A stretch of 55,000 nt of DNA from Halisarca cf. caerulea (lineage: Eukaryota > Porifera > Demospongiae > Chondrillida > Halisarcidae): positions 505,001 to 560,000 of the forward strand of contig CAUJGJ010000347.1 in NCBI GenBank assembly GCA_963170055.1. Direction: 5' to 3'. Of the stretch, positions 42,985-55,000 are shown in pieces. The notes beneath the pieces were generated by a model that saw only the letters and a program-made list of their open reading frames with translations, was not told the DNA's origin and did not search any database. The stretch's first letter is position 1. Each line of letters begins with the position of its first letter. Both the position numbers and the translations under genes were made by a program.

Positions 42985-43560
42985 ACATGTGTACTACCTA
43001 CCTATGTACATGTGTATATACTACCTACTTATGTACATGTGTACTATACCTATGTATATATACATGTGTACTACCTATACCTATGTACATGTGTACTACC
43101 TACCTATGCATGTGTATTACCTACCTATGTACATGTGTACTACCTACCTATGTACATGTGTACTACCTACCTATGTACATGTGTACTACCTACCTATGTA
43201 CATGTGTACTACCTACCTATGTACATGTGTACTACCTACCTATGTACGTGTGTACTACCTACCTATGTACATGTGTACTACCTACCTATGTACGTGTGTA
43301 CTACCTACCTATGTACATGTGTACTACCTACCTATGTACATGTGTACTACCTACCTATGTACATGTGTACTACCTACCTATGTACATGTGTACTACCTAC
43401 CTATGTACATGTGTACTACCTACCTATGTACATGTGTACTACCTACCTATGTACATGTGTACATATATGTACATGTGTACTACCTACCTATGTACATGTG
43501 TACATATATGTACATGTGTACTACCTACCTATGTACATGTGTACATATATGTACATGTGC
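42985..43560. repeat. 23-bp minisatellite, about 25 copies
   Basis: Same unit as 13850-14036. Because 23 is not a multiple of 3, the array is open in all three plus frames (LPTYVHVY-type repeats). These frames are not genes. Confidence 0.93.
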
Positions 43561-43646
43561 TTATGAGGATTGAATGATTACTTTGCAAGTTGGCATGTTT
43601 GATGTATGGACAATATTACGACAGACATTATCGTTTTTATAATATA

Positions 43647-43806
43647 CAATGTCATATACACACATATGTACAGTGTTTACTTATTTGCATATGTACAACA
43701 TGTATATATGCATGTATGTATGCTAGCTCTGTTGTTCTGCTGATGCTCTGCTGTACATATGCAAATACGTAGACGCTGTACATGTGTATGTTTGACATTG
43801 TAATAT
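43647..43806. repeat. Foldback with about 55-bp arms
   Basis: The arm at about 43647-43700 (ACAATGTCATATACACACAT ... TATTTGCATATGTACA) pairs with about 43752-43806 (TGTACATATGCAAATACG ... GACATTGT) with several mismatches; loop about 50 bases. Confidence 0.6.
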
Positions 43807-44243
43807 GTAGCTCTATAACAGACTTCGTTTGCGAGACAAGATAGAATTAAAGCTTTATGCATATACAAATTGACCTCTGCATTGCAGAAAACTCTGATAA
43901 GCCATAATTAGTATGTCAGTTAATTAATTTATATAATGTTATGTTGATTAGTTAGTTAATTGATATGTTATGTCAATAGTCAATACATAACTGAAGTAAT
44001 GATCTTAGGTTTCCTAAGTGTCTGCTAAAGAGAGGTCCATTGTATATACCCACACATGTACACCCATGCATGCGTGCATCTAGGTTGCACTACATCAATA
44101 TATATAATATATAGCTGCTCCCCATCATACAGGCACTCCTCAGCACATGCATATACAGTTACAACAATTTACACACTTAACTACAGTGAAATGTATCCTC
44201 ACTATGCACTGATCACCCAAGAACAAACACACACATGTATACG

Positions 44244-44289
<46 letters not shown>

Positions 44290-44691
44290 CATGCATGTAC
44301 GTGCACACGCGCACACACACAACAATCACACACAGTACGTATCTACGGGTGGAATAGCTGTGCAAATTTAGCCCTTCACAAGCTAATGTCTTAATTTATT
44401 GCCTGTACGCACTAAAAGATCATACATAGTTCCAACATAGAACTTGAATCAAAATTATACACCAAGAATATTAACATGACTGGAAAAATGTTAACTTTGG
44501 AAGAAATTTAAATGTCGGTGCATTGAAACACACACGTACATAACTATATACCTTACAACAGTACAGGCATAAACAGGATACATTATGTGGTAAAAATCAT
44601 GCTTTCAAAATCAGTCAACTACATGCAAACAGTATGGGAATGGGAATGGGAAGGGAATGTGGCCAGATCATGAAGACATTAATCAATTGCT
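43807..44691. repeat. 3' flank of copy 10, partly shared with 1-442
   Basis: From 44226 a (CA)n tract (to about 44318), then the same sequence as 3' of copy 1. AATAAA on the minus strand at 44395-44400 is in the same place as at copy 1. Confidence 0.75.
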
Positions 44692-46857
44692 CTAAACTTT
44701 CACAATTCTACTATTGTCATAATCAACTACGAAAATAAACCCATCATCAGTGACAGCTACTCCAAAAGGATACTTCAGTCCAACATCTTTCACTTCATGT
44801 ACACATTCTCCACTTGGTGAGAAGATGGAGAGTGTGTAAGCACTTTCTGATGCTACAATAATATGGCCGTCTTTAGTGAGGGCTAGGGCAGTGGTTGCAT
44901 TTAAGACATCTTTCCCAAACTGTTGAACAAAGTGGCCATTTTGTTGAAAGACTTGAATACAATTGTTACAATGATCACTAACATACAGTAAACCATCTTG
45001 TCCAATGCAGATCTGCTCTGGATACATGAACTCTCCAGGCTGTGATCCTTCAGACCCAAAAGAGTACTGGAACTCTCCATTCTCACTATACACAGATACT
45101 CTGTGACCTTGATATTCAGCAACAAACAATTGTCCTTTGTTGTTGACTGCTAGTCCACTAGGTCCAGTGAGTCTGTCTGATCCAAACTCCTTAACGAACT
45201 CTCCATTTGGTCTGTAGACTGCAATACAGTCCCTACTGAACAGACTGACTGCTATGTTGCCATCACTGAGGGAAGCAATACCATCAGGGTCGCCTCCAGG
45301 ATCTTGTACTTGGAAGGAATTCAACATTTCACCATTTTTAGCAAAAGTACAGACTTCTTCCGTCTCATTGTCAATTGCTAACAATGTTCCTTGTTTTGTG
45401 TATATTAGTGCTCCGAATCGTCTCTCCTTGTCGCCTTTGATTTCCTGTTTGATGGTGTTGGGATAACACATCTTCACATTCACTGGACTGCCTTTAATGT
45501 GGACATCGTTAACAGTCACAAACAGTTCACACTCCTCAGATGGTAGATTAACAAATATCACTTGGTATGTACCATCACCGTCATCCTCCACTTTACCCAA
45601 CACTCGAACTCCACATGTAGTTGGAGTCAGGACTGATACAACATTCTCTCCCCCAAATGCACACTGACTACCACTGTGGTCTCTAGTCACTACTTTCAAC
45701 ATCAGAGGTATATTCCATGGACGAATCTGCACAGTGTTGTTGGCTATGGTCAGTCCTTCCATGGTAGAGGTTTCAGGATCTGCTCCCAAAGATAAACCAC
45801 CCACTTGTGACAGGATCTTCTCTGCTTCTCCTCTCTTCTCTGATACAAAGTGGATACTGGAACTGGAAGGAGGAGGTGGAGTGATGGGGGTAGCCGTCAA
45901 CATGGATGCTCTCTGGATCATTGCTTTACGTACAGACAACTGTTCTCTTGTTGTACCGTCATGGACAATATCCTCGGCTGATGTCTTGAAATGCTCTAGC
46001 TGCTTCATCTGGTCTTCAAGAGTCTTCTTGTGTTCTTCCAGATGTCTTCTTCTCTTCTCCTCTGCTTCTTCCACTTCAGAAATAAGGACAGCACAACGAT
46101 TAGTCACGGCTTCAATCATGCGATCTTTCAGTTCAGCAATGTCTTCTTTACAGCGATTACCTTCTTCATGGAGGGTGAACAGTCGATCATCGATATCTCC
46201 CACTGCGGAGGACATTTTATCCATTCTCTTCTTGGCTGCTTTCATGCACTGAACAAGAGGTTGTTTGTTCATTTCACCCACTTCTTTGTCAACAAACAGC
46301 ACTCTGTGTGACTGGTGAGGACCTACTACTGGACATACTGAACATATCAGAACCTCACAGTCTTGACAGAAGCACTTTAGCGGCTCATTGTGTGTGGGGC
46401 AGAGAGGGAGGTTAGTCAAACTGGCAATTCCTTCCTTCAGTGCATTTCCTAGTGATTTGATTTTGTACTTCTTCAGAATACCTATATTTCTATGCACACT
46501 GTGAAACTCCTCGCACAGTGGACCAGGACAATCGGAGCAGAAGACGACAGCTAACTGGGGAGATTTGTGTTCTGCGTAGCAAAACGTTCCTTCCTCCTCG
46601 CGTCGCTTGGCAATGGCTTTCCTTTCAGCGAACGTATAACGAGGAAATCCTTCCGCAGGAAAGGGGAACGTCTCCTTACAATGCGAACAAGACGCCTTGC
46701 GATCCACCAGATTCTGACGGCATTCTTTCTTCTCACAAACGCTCACAGAATGTAGACAAGGAAGACAACTTAGAACGTCGACTTTATCTCCACAAGAAAA
46801 GCACGAAAAATCCAAATGTTTAGCTACGAAGGGCGTATCCAATGGTAGTTGAGCCAT
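44692..46857 (-). CDS. TRIM-NHL protein, copy 10 (intact, altered B-box 1)
   Basis: 721 residues from MAQLPLDTPF (others have MAELP). Close to copy 7 at the N-terminus (FSCFSC; HRNIGILKKYKIKSL) but ends RIVKV with TLSIF like copy 1, whose 3' flank it shares. B-box 1 reads PLCEEFHSVHR where other full copies have PLCEECH, so a zinc-binding cysteine is replaced by phenylalanine; the finger may be weakened. B-box 2, coiled coil, linker (TPITPPPP), filamin repeat and six NHL blades are complete. Variable loops: GDP, QGH, MYPE, HCNNCI, ESAYT, DYDN. No stop or frameshift. Confidence 0.92.
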   Translation of the reverse strand: MAQLPLDTPFVAKHLDFSCFSCGDKVDVLSCLPCLHSVSVCEKKECRQNLVDRKASCSHCKETFPFPAEGFPRYTFAERKAIAKRREEEGTFCYAEHKSPQLAVVFCSDCPGPLCEEFHSVHRNIGILKKYKIKSLGNALKEGIASLTNLPLCPTHNEPLKCFCQDCEVLICSVCPVVGPHQSHRVLFVDKEVGEMNKQPLVQCMKAAKKRMDKMSSAVGDIDDRLFTLHEEGNRCKEDIAELKDRMIEAVTNRCAVLISEVEEAEEKRRRHLEEHKKTLEDQMKQLEHFKTSAEDIVHDGTTREQLSVRKAMIQRASMLTATPITPPPPSSSSIHFVSEKRGEAEKILSQVGGLSLGADPETSTMEGLTIANNTVQIRPWNIPLMLKVVTRDHSGSQCAFGGENVVSVLTPTTCGVRVLGKVEDDGDGTYQVIFVNLPSEECELFVTVNDVHIKGSPVNVKMCYPNTIKQEIKGDKERRFGALIYTKQGTLLAIDNETEEVCTFAKNGEMLNSFQVQDPGGDPDGIASLSDGNIAVSLFSRDCIAVYRPNGEFVKEFGSDRLTGPSGLAVNNKGQLFVAEYQGHRVSVYSENGEFQYSFGSEGSQPGEFMYPEQICIGQDGLLYVSDHCNNCIQVFQQNGHFVQQFGKDVLNATTALALTKDGHIIVASESAYTLSIFSPSGECVHEVKDVGLKYPFGVAVTDDGFIFVVDYDNSRIVKV

Positions 46858-46873
46858 TTTGAGTGGTGCACTG

Positions 46874-46883
46874 AGGAAATCCC
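46874..46883 (-). promoter_or_regulatory. kappaB-like site upstream of copy 10
   Basis: GGGATTTCCT on the minus strand, one base away from the form in most copies, 16 bases before the ATG. This spacing calibrates the MITE insertion at copy 7. Confidence 0.35.
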
Positions 46884-47086
46884 TTCAAGTCATCGTTCCT
46901 GCAGCCGCTGCAGGGTGTAGATATCACTTATGGAAAGTTGTAGGCACATGAAGCCAAACAAGTTACAATGCTGCAGTGAAAGTTGGCGCCTTCATACATT
47001 TATACTATTGGGAATACAACCAAATCCCGAAAGAGTGGAACTGCAGCTCATTTGTACAACACACCGCGCTCAGTGGGCAGGTGTAC

Positions 47087-47087
<1 letters not shown>

Positions 47088-47132
<45 letters not shown>
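47088..47132. repeat. (CA)n tract upstream of copy 10
   Basis: About 22 CA units; partner of 26884-26909 but longer. Confidence 0.93.
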
Positions 47133-47687
47133 AGCACAGCACCTCACACATGTACACATGATCAGTTGAAATACATCTCAACATTTCAATAAAGCAATAT
47201 TGCAGCACTACACAGCATATGATTACAATACTTCAAATTCTGGTACATGCATGCATTAGTCTACTGTAGCCATGCAGACCCAAATGTCTTTGATCTTTCT
47301 GCTATACCACGACATTTTTAAAACGATCATGGAGAAGCCATGCAAGTTGAGGATCTGGATATGTGAGACCATATACAAATGGTATATGCATGTTATGAAA
47401 GTTACCATTTTCAAAATGCATTGATGCACATGCAAACATGGCTGGTGTACACATGTGTCAAGCTTGGTACATTGTGAACTTTCATTACTCATGACACCAT
47501 GCACTTTATCTGCCAAATTGACCCTTTTGCCCACCATTAAATTTTATGCATGAATTGATTGAAAAGAGTATGCATTGATTCGGATAATCTTCCCAAAATT
47601 TTCAAAACAAATTGTGGCAGATTAACGAGAATTTACTGTAACCAGGTGTGAGGGTCATCACACAACATAGGCAGACATTCACATGCA

Positions 47688-47900
47688 GCAAAACCTCTCC
47701 ACTCCGACACTCGAGATCAATGGGACTTGAAACAATAGTGTACATGTTCGGATTAGGAGGTTGTCGGAGTACAGAGTGACTCCTACCATACTGTTGTATG
47801 GTGACATGTACCTCAAGAGATGCATATATAGCGGGCAGATATTATTGAGAGAGAATGTCGGCTTGTATAGAGGTGTTGGATTACCGAGGTTCTGCTCTCA
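47688..47900. mobile_element. pogo/Tigger-like MITE family member
   Basis: Begins CAGCAAAACCTCTCCACTCC; collinear with 27613-27830. Confidence 0.5.
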
Positions 47901-48248
47901 ATAGTTAGAACTTTGTGGACACCCAAAAAAGGCTAAAATTGTATAAAATCAACATAATCTTTTTCTCATGTACAGATCACATCTCTCTAGCTATATCATT
48001 ATGACCATTGACTGCATCCATGGGAACCAACTCATCATATATAATGCGCATGCACGGATGTATATCCAATAGGCGCCCAGTGCTGCCAGGCATGTATATA
48101 CCTATGGTTTCAGTGTCAATATGCCCAGATTACAGTAATTTGCTGTTGCTTTCAGTAGGAATGGATATGGCTCACTGTACTGGCACTCAAAATCACTATT
48201 TAACACGTACATTAATTAATTTCATAGGTCAGTTGTGACTTCTATATA

Positions 48249-48391
48249 GGGTATCGGGGGGGGGGGGAGGATTATGGGATTGCAGATATGAGAATATTCA
48301 TCAAACCTGATAGAACGCATGCAATGATACAGTGCGTACTATCAGGTTTGGTGGATGGGTCTCATCGGCTGTCCCATAATCCCCCCCCCCC
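48249..48391. mobile_element. Foldback element with G-run and C-run ends, copy B
   Basis: Partner of 28486-28629; starts with a run of about 10 G and ends with a run of about 11 C, enclosing an inverted repeat (AAACCTGATAGAACGCA / GTGCGTACTATCAGGTTT). Confidence 0.65.
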
Positions 48392-48829
48392 ATATGGTTC
48401 AATTATAATGCGCTAATCAAGGTGCAGACCAATGCACAAACATCAAAGCAGAGCCTAATAATGAATACAGAGGAATCCGTACAGTATACTGTATGGATTT
48501 ATTATGAGTATCAATTCTCCCAATTCCATAAATTACACATGTTACAGATTGGATTCGCATGCTCGGCAGCACAGTTATTATTATTTTTATTATATAGCTG
48601 TATGGTTAGTACATGCCCATGGTAAAGCCTGTGGACTGCCTGTACACAAAGACCACCTGTCCATAGAGACCACTGTAGGCTGGTCCATGAACCACCTCAA
48701 ATGGACACTACTACCCTCTTTCTTAGGACAACCTGTCTACAGAGACCACTAGCACGATAGGGATTTCAGAGTTAAAGTTACAAACATGATACAACAATAG
48801 TAGGGTCAGACATGTGCATTGGATTCTCA

Positions 48830-49873
48830 TTACATCATTCATATTCTGTCCCTGTGTATAAAATCCCTTATTTACATAAACCATGCAACTCTGATAGTAT
48901 AGAAGTATATACCTCTGATACATATTATACAATCATAATAATGCTATACTGATTGTGTCCCGACCCCTTTGAGATGTATATTATGAGTATACGCACTAAG
49001 CAAGATATACTGCATGCATGCATATGCAAATTCATACCCTGTTTGTTAATGACCACCCCTGATAGTTGAGTATATACGTACCAGTACCCTACACAACCAT
49101 ATGCATGGGAGTATTATAATGTATCTACGTAGATGTATGTGCGCTAATTAATTTGTGACAGAACTGAAACTGGCCATTTTCATATATAGTTCTAGCATGA
49201 ATCAGATTGAACCTGAGACAATTGAGATATGGGACACACGTGGTTGATCGTCCCGGCATGTGCGTGTGAAGTATTATTACATGATGTGTAGTAAATGCAA
49301 AACATAATCGATACTATAATATTACCTTGTTCACAACACTGCACCTATAGACCACTCAACACTTCAAATTTTACACGTTATTAATTAATTCCACATGAAA
49401 CACACAAAATTAAAAGTACATGCAAACGCATTATGTTTCACCACCAGTGGACGCAACTATATACATATATTATTATAACAGGGATATATATATTATAGTA
49501 CAGCCATTGCATGAGGGTATATGTAGATCATTGATTATAATTGGGGCAAGCCTGAATGAGCCTAAAGCATCGACAGAAGTAACCCCATGCATCACACACT
49601 GTAATATAATACTATATTACAATAGTTCAAACTTGGAAATTAGCCAATTTACTTAACCATTTACCTGAAGATAAACAACATCATTACAAAATATATATAC
49701 ATATATTATAGTACATTAAAATACATATTAAATAATACACAATTAATACAATATTCTTTTCATAGTACAGGCATAAACAGGATATGTCTATGGTAAAGCA
49801 TGCTTTCAAAATCAGTCATACACATAATATGGAAATTGGAATGGGAATGGGGACAGATCATGATGACATTGGT
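48830..49873. repeat. 3' flank of copy 11, shared with 20220-21336 (and 9475-10068)
   Basis: Collinear with the 3' side of copy 6 except for the MITE missing here. Includes a single diverged 34-bp unit near 49088, a decayed gene 5' end (49390-49506) and the common 3'-UTR-like segment. Confidence 0.75.
49390..49506 (-). pseudogene. Decayed 5' end of a TRIM-NHL gene
   Basis: Plus strand keeps ttccacatgaaacacacaaa, ttaaaagt, atgtttcaccaccagtggac and finally cagccat (CAT at 49504-49506), with an AT-rich insertion of about 45 bases between the last two. Same relic as 20863-20943 and 9610-9702. Confidence 0.55.
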
Positions 49874-52037
49874 CTAAAGCTTTACAATTCTACCATTATC
49901 AGAATCAGCTACAAAAATAAACCCATCATGAGTGACAGCTACTCCATAAGGATTCTTCAGTCCAACATCTTTCACTTCATATACACATTCTCCACTTGGT
50001 GAGAAGATGGAGAGTTTGTGAGCTTTTTTGGATGCAACAACAATATGGCCGTCTTCAGTGAGGGCTAGTCCAGTGGGTTTGTTTAAGATTTCATTCCCAA
50101 ACTGTTGAACAAAGCAGCCATTTTGTTGAAAGACTTGAATATGATTGTTACCACGCTCACTAACATACACTAAACCATCTTGACCAATACAGATCTGTTC
50201 TGGATTCACAAACTCTCCAGGCTGTGATCCTCTGGACCCAAGAGTACTGGAACTCTCCATTCTCACTATACACAGATATTCTGTGAGCATTCCATTCGGC
50301 AACAAACAACTGTCCTTTGTTGTTGACTGCTAGTCCACTAGGTCCTCCGACTCTGTCTAATTCAAACTCCTTAACAAGCTCTCCATTTGGTCTGTAAACT
50401 GCAATACAGTTCCTACTGTACAGACTGACTGCTATGTTGCCATCACTGAGGGAAGCAATACCATCAAGGTGGATTCCAGGATCTTGTATTTTGAAGGAAT
50501 TCAACATTTCACCACATTTAGCAAAAGTACAGACTTCTTCATTCTTGCTGTCAGTTGCTAATAATGTTCCTTGTTTTGTGTATACTAGTGCTCGGAATCC
50601 TCTCTCCTTGTCACCTCTGATTTCCTGTTTGATGGTGTTGGGATAACACATCTTCACATTCACTGGACTGCCTTTCATGTGGACACCGTTAACAGTCACA
50701 AACAGTTCACAATCCTCAGATGGTACACTAACAAATATCACCTGGTATGTACCATCTTCGTTATCCTCCACTTTACCCAACACTCGAACTCCACATGTAG
50801 TTGGAGTCAGGACTGATACAACATTCTCTCCCCCAAACACACACTGGCTACCACTGCGGTCTCTAGTCACTACTTTCAACATCAGAGGTACATTCCATGG
50901 ACAACACTCTGCAGTGCTGTTGGCTATGGTCAGTCCTTCCATGGTAGAGGTTTCAGGATCTGCTCCTAAAGATAAACGCCCCACTTGTGACAGGATCTTC
51001 TCTGCTTCTTCTCTCTTCTCTGATACAAAGTGGATACTGGAACTGGAAGAAGGAGGTGGAGGGATAGGGGTGGACGTCAACGTGGATGCTCTCTGGATCA
51101 ATGCTTTGCGTACAGACAACTGTTCTCTTGTTGTACCATCATGGACAATATCCTCCGCTGATGTCTTGAAATGCTCTAGCTGCTTCATCTGGTCTTCAAG
51201 AGTCTTCTTGTGTTCTTCCAGATCCCTTCTTCTCTTCTCCTCTGCTTCTTCCACTTCAGAAACAAGGACAGCGCAGCGATTAGTCACAGCTTCAATCATG
51301 CGATCTTTCAGTTCAGCAATGTCTTCCTTACAGTGATTACCTTCTTCATGGAGGGTGAACAGTCGATCATTGATATCTCTCACTGCGGAGGACATTTTGT
51401 CCATTCTCTTCTTGGCTGCTTTGATGCACTGAGCAAGAGGTTGTTTGTTCATTTCACCCACTTCTTTGTCAACAAGAAGCACTCTGTGTGACTGGTGAGG
51501 ACCTACTACTGGACATACTGTACAGATCAGAACCTCACAGTCTTGACAGAAGCACTTTAGTGGCTCATTGTGTGCAGGGCAGAGAGGGAGGTTAGTTAAG
51601 TTGGCGATCCCTTCCTTCACCGATTCTTCTAGCGAATTAATTTTGTGCTTTTTCAGAAAAGCTACGGTTCTGTGCGCACTGTGACACTCCTCGCAGAGTG
51701 GACCAGGACAATCGGAGCAGAAGACGACAGCCAACTGAGGAGATTCGTGTTCGGCGTAGCAAAATGTTCCTTCTTCTTCGCGTTGTTTAGCGATGGCTTT
51801 CCTTTCAGCGAACGTATAACGAGGAAATCCTTCCGCGGGAATCGAGAACGTCTCTTTACAATGCGAACAAGACGCCTTGCGATCCAACAGAACTTGACGG
51901 CATTCTTTCTTCTCACAAATACTCACAGAGTGTAGACAAGGAAGAGAGCTTAGGACGTCGACAGTATGTCCACAGGAAACGCACAAAAAGTCCAAATGTT
52001 TTGCTACGAGGGGAGTATCCAAAGGTAGTTCAGCCAT
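49874..52037 (-). pseudogene. TRIM-NHL copy 11: full length, one frameshift in NHL blade 4
   Basis: From MAELPLDTPL the frame is intact through RING-like region, B-boxes (linker HRTVAFLKKHKINSL as in copy 1), coiled coil, filamin repeat and NHL blades 1-3. Near 50239-50242 the plus strand reads ggacccaagagtactgg where other copies have ggacccaaaagagtactgg. The loss of two bases turns FQYSFGS into FQYSWVQ and ends the frame at 50160. The remaining blades continue perfectly in another frame to the stop at 49874. With so small a lesion and otherwise clean sequence, it may be a very young pseudogene, an allele, or an assembly error. Variable loops: IHL, NAH, VNPE, KKAHK. Confidence 0.88.
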
Positions 52038-52060
52038 TTTGCGCGGGCACGTGGTGGACT

Positions 52061-52071
52061 GGGAAAATCCC
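52061..52071 (-). promoter_or_regulatory. kappaB-like site upstream of copy 11
   Basis: GGGATTTTCCC on the minus strand, 23 bases before the ATG; a CACGTG E-box lies between it and the start. Confidence 0.4.
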
Positions 52072-52325
52072 TTCACATGGCCACAGTCTAGCTCGACATC
52101 ATAATATACAGACACGCTCTTGAAGGCAGTAAAGTTGTGTAAACATCAGAAACAAAGTACCTAATGCTGCAGTGAAAAATGGATCCATCGTTCATCCATA
52201 CTTCTCAGTGGGAATATACCGCAGTATAGACCAACTGAATCTGAGTACTGAACAGATTCCGAGATATTGCCTGGTTCGCTGTCACATATTGTAGTGGTAA
52301 TGACATCTCATTAGTGTACATCCAG

Positions 52326-54362
<2,037 letters not shown>

Positions 54363-54816
54363 AGCATGACTAGTGTACATGTGTCAAGCATGACTGGTGT
54401 ACATGTGTCAAGCATGACTGGTGTACATGTGTCAAGCACGACTGATGTACGTGTGTCAAGCATGACTGGTGTACATGTGTCAAGCATGACTGGTATACAT
54501 GTGTCAAGCATGACTGGTGTACATGCGTCAAGCATGACTGGTGTACATGTGTCAAGCACGACTGGTGTACGTGTGTCAAGCATGACTGGTGTACATGTGT
54601 CAAGCATGACTGGTATACATGTGTCAAGCATGACTGGTGTACATGTGTCCAGCATGACTGGTGTACATGTGTCAAGCATGACTGGTGTACATGTCTCAAG
54701 CACGACTGGTGTACATGTGTCAAGCACGACTGGTGTACATGTGTCAAGCATGACTAGTGTACATGTGTCAAGCATGACTGGTGTACATGTGTCATGCAAG
54801 CATGACTGGTGTACAA
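54363..54816. repeat. 24-bp minisatellite, about 19 copies
   Basis: Same family as 4523, 21948 and 33781. A higher-order pattern (units with TATACATG then TACGTGTG) repeats about every 120 bases. Confidence 0.95.
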
Positions 54817-54904
54817 AAGAACATTATTAAGATTGCATTTACATGTTAACCCTATAACACATGATAAATAGATGTACCTAATACACCTAGCACTCAACAC
54901 TTCA

Positions 54905-55000
54905 AATTTCGTATGTTCCACATGAAACACACAAAATAGTAAGTCCAAATGTTTTGTCATGAGTGGACGTATCCAGTGGTAGTCCATGGCCCGCCATTTT
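54905..55000 (-). pseudogene. Decayed 5' end of a TRIM-NHL gene, reaching the window edge
   Basis: The minus strand near the edge begins ATGGCGGGCCATGGACTACC, and the following codons P-L-D-T then, after a one-base shift, K-H-L-D match MAELPLDTPLVAKHLDF. Homology fades beyond the first RING cysteines. It is the uninterrupted counterpart of 23424-23815. Confidence 0.65.

Larger units (their letters stand above)
46884..48780. repeat. 5' block of copy 10, duplicated at 26691-29560
   Basis: Partner of the block upstream of copy 7, about 20 kb away. It lacks the insertions at 27887-28221 and 28912-29449 and therefore gives their empty sites. Holds one diverged 24-bp satellite unit near 47442. Confidence 0.8.

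Noticed and set aside
42987..43577. Three overlapping plus-strand frames of LPTYVHVY-type repeats
   Set aside because: A 23-bp satellite read through all three frames; the frames overlap each other and have no unique part.
49874..50305. A separate small NHL gene at the left end of copy 11
   Set aside because: It is the frameshifted continuation of copy 11; alignment to intact copies shows one gene with a 2-base loss.
50677..51336. Plus-strand open frames opposite the TRIM genes (also near 1485-2003 and 45734-46252)
   Set aside because: They recur in each copy only because the minus-strand coding sequence is conserved. Their composition is a low-complexity mirror of the coiled coil and linker.

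Overview
The window is eukaryotic, very probably from an early-branching animal; a sponge is my best guess, and this is inference. The coding regions are long intronless frames for TRIM proteins with a RING-like N-terminus, two B-boxes, a coiled coil, a filamin repeat and a six-bladed NHL propeller. The DNA around them is rich in (CA)n tracts, minisatellites, foldbacks and MITE-like elements. No bacterial operon structure, retroelement polymerase, transposase gene, tRNA or rRNA was recognised.

Every recognisable gene belongs to this one family and lies on the minus strand. Six copies are intact: 443-2608, 10069-12231, 16264-18435, 24180-26345, 37182-39338 and 44692-46857. Five are broken: 5062-6227 (large internal deletion), 8140-9474 (5'-truncated, holding a hAT-like insertion), 21337-21676 (3' piece), 30801-30958 (RING piece) and 49874-52037 (full length with one 2-base frameshift). 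Six shorter, strongly decayed 5' ends lie downstream of copies or at the right edge of the window. The cluster grew by repeated duplication of blocks made of gene plus flanks, because matching 3' and 5' flanking segments recur between copies.

In gene orientation a typical block runs as follows: a (CA)n/(TG)n tract about 0.4-0.9 kb upstream, a shared 5' flank, a kappaB-like GGGATTTCCC site usually 16-28 bases before the ATG, the single-exon gene, and a shared 3' flank. Between blocks are large arrays: a 24-bp satellite (4.5, 21.9-22.6, 33.8-36.7 and 54.4-54.8 kb), a 26-bp satellite (14.0-15.6 kb), a degenerate 20-bp satellite (19.0-20.0 kb), a 29-bp satellite (42.3-42.8 kb) and a 23-bp satellite (13.8 and 43.0-43.6 kb).

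The most interesting signal is in the NHL propellers. The copies are nearly the same over most of their length, but differ sharply at short clusters of residues that recur about every 44 residues. These clusters fall in the turn before the R-I-x-V strand and in the loop entering the next blade. In a beta-propeller both sets would lie on one face, the face that binds RNA in characterised NHL proteins. With the tandem layout, mosaic copies, pseudogenes and shared kappaB-like site, this resembles a diversifying recognition repertoire, perhaps innate immune. That functional reading is inference.
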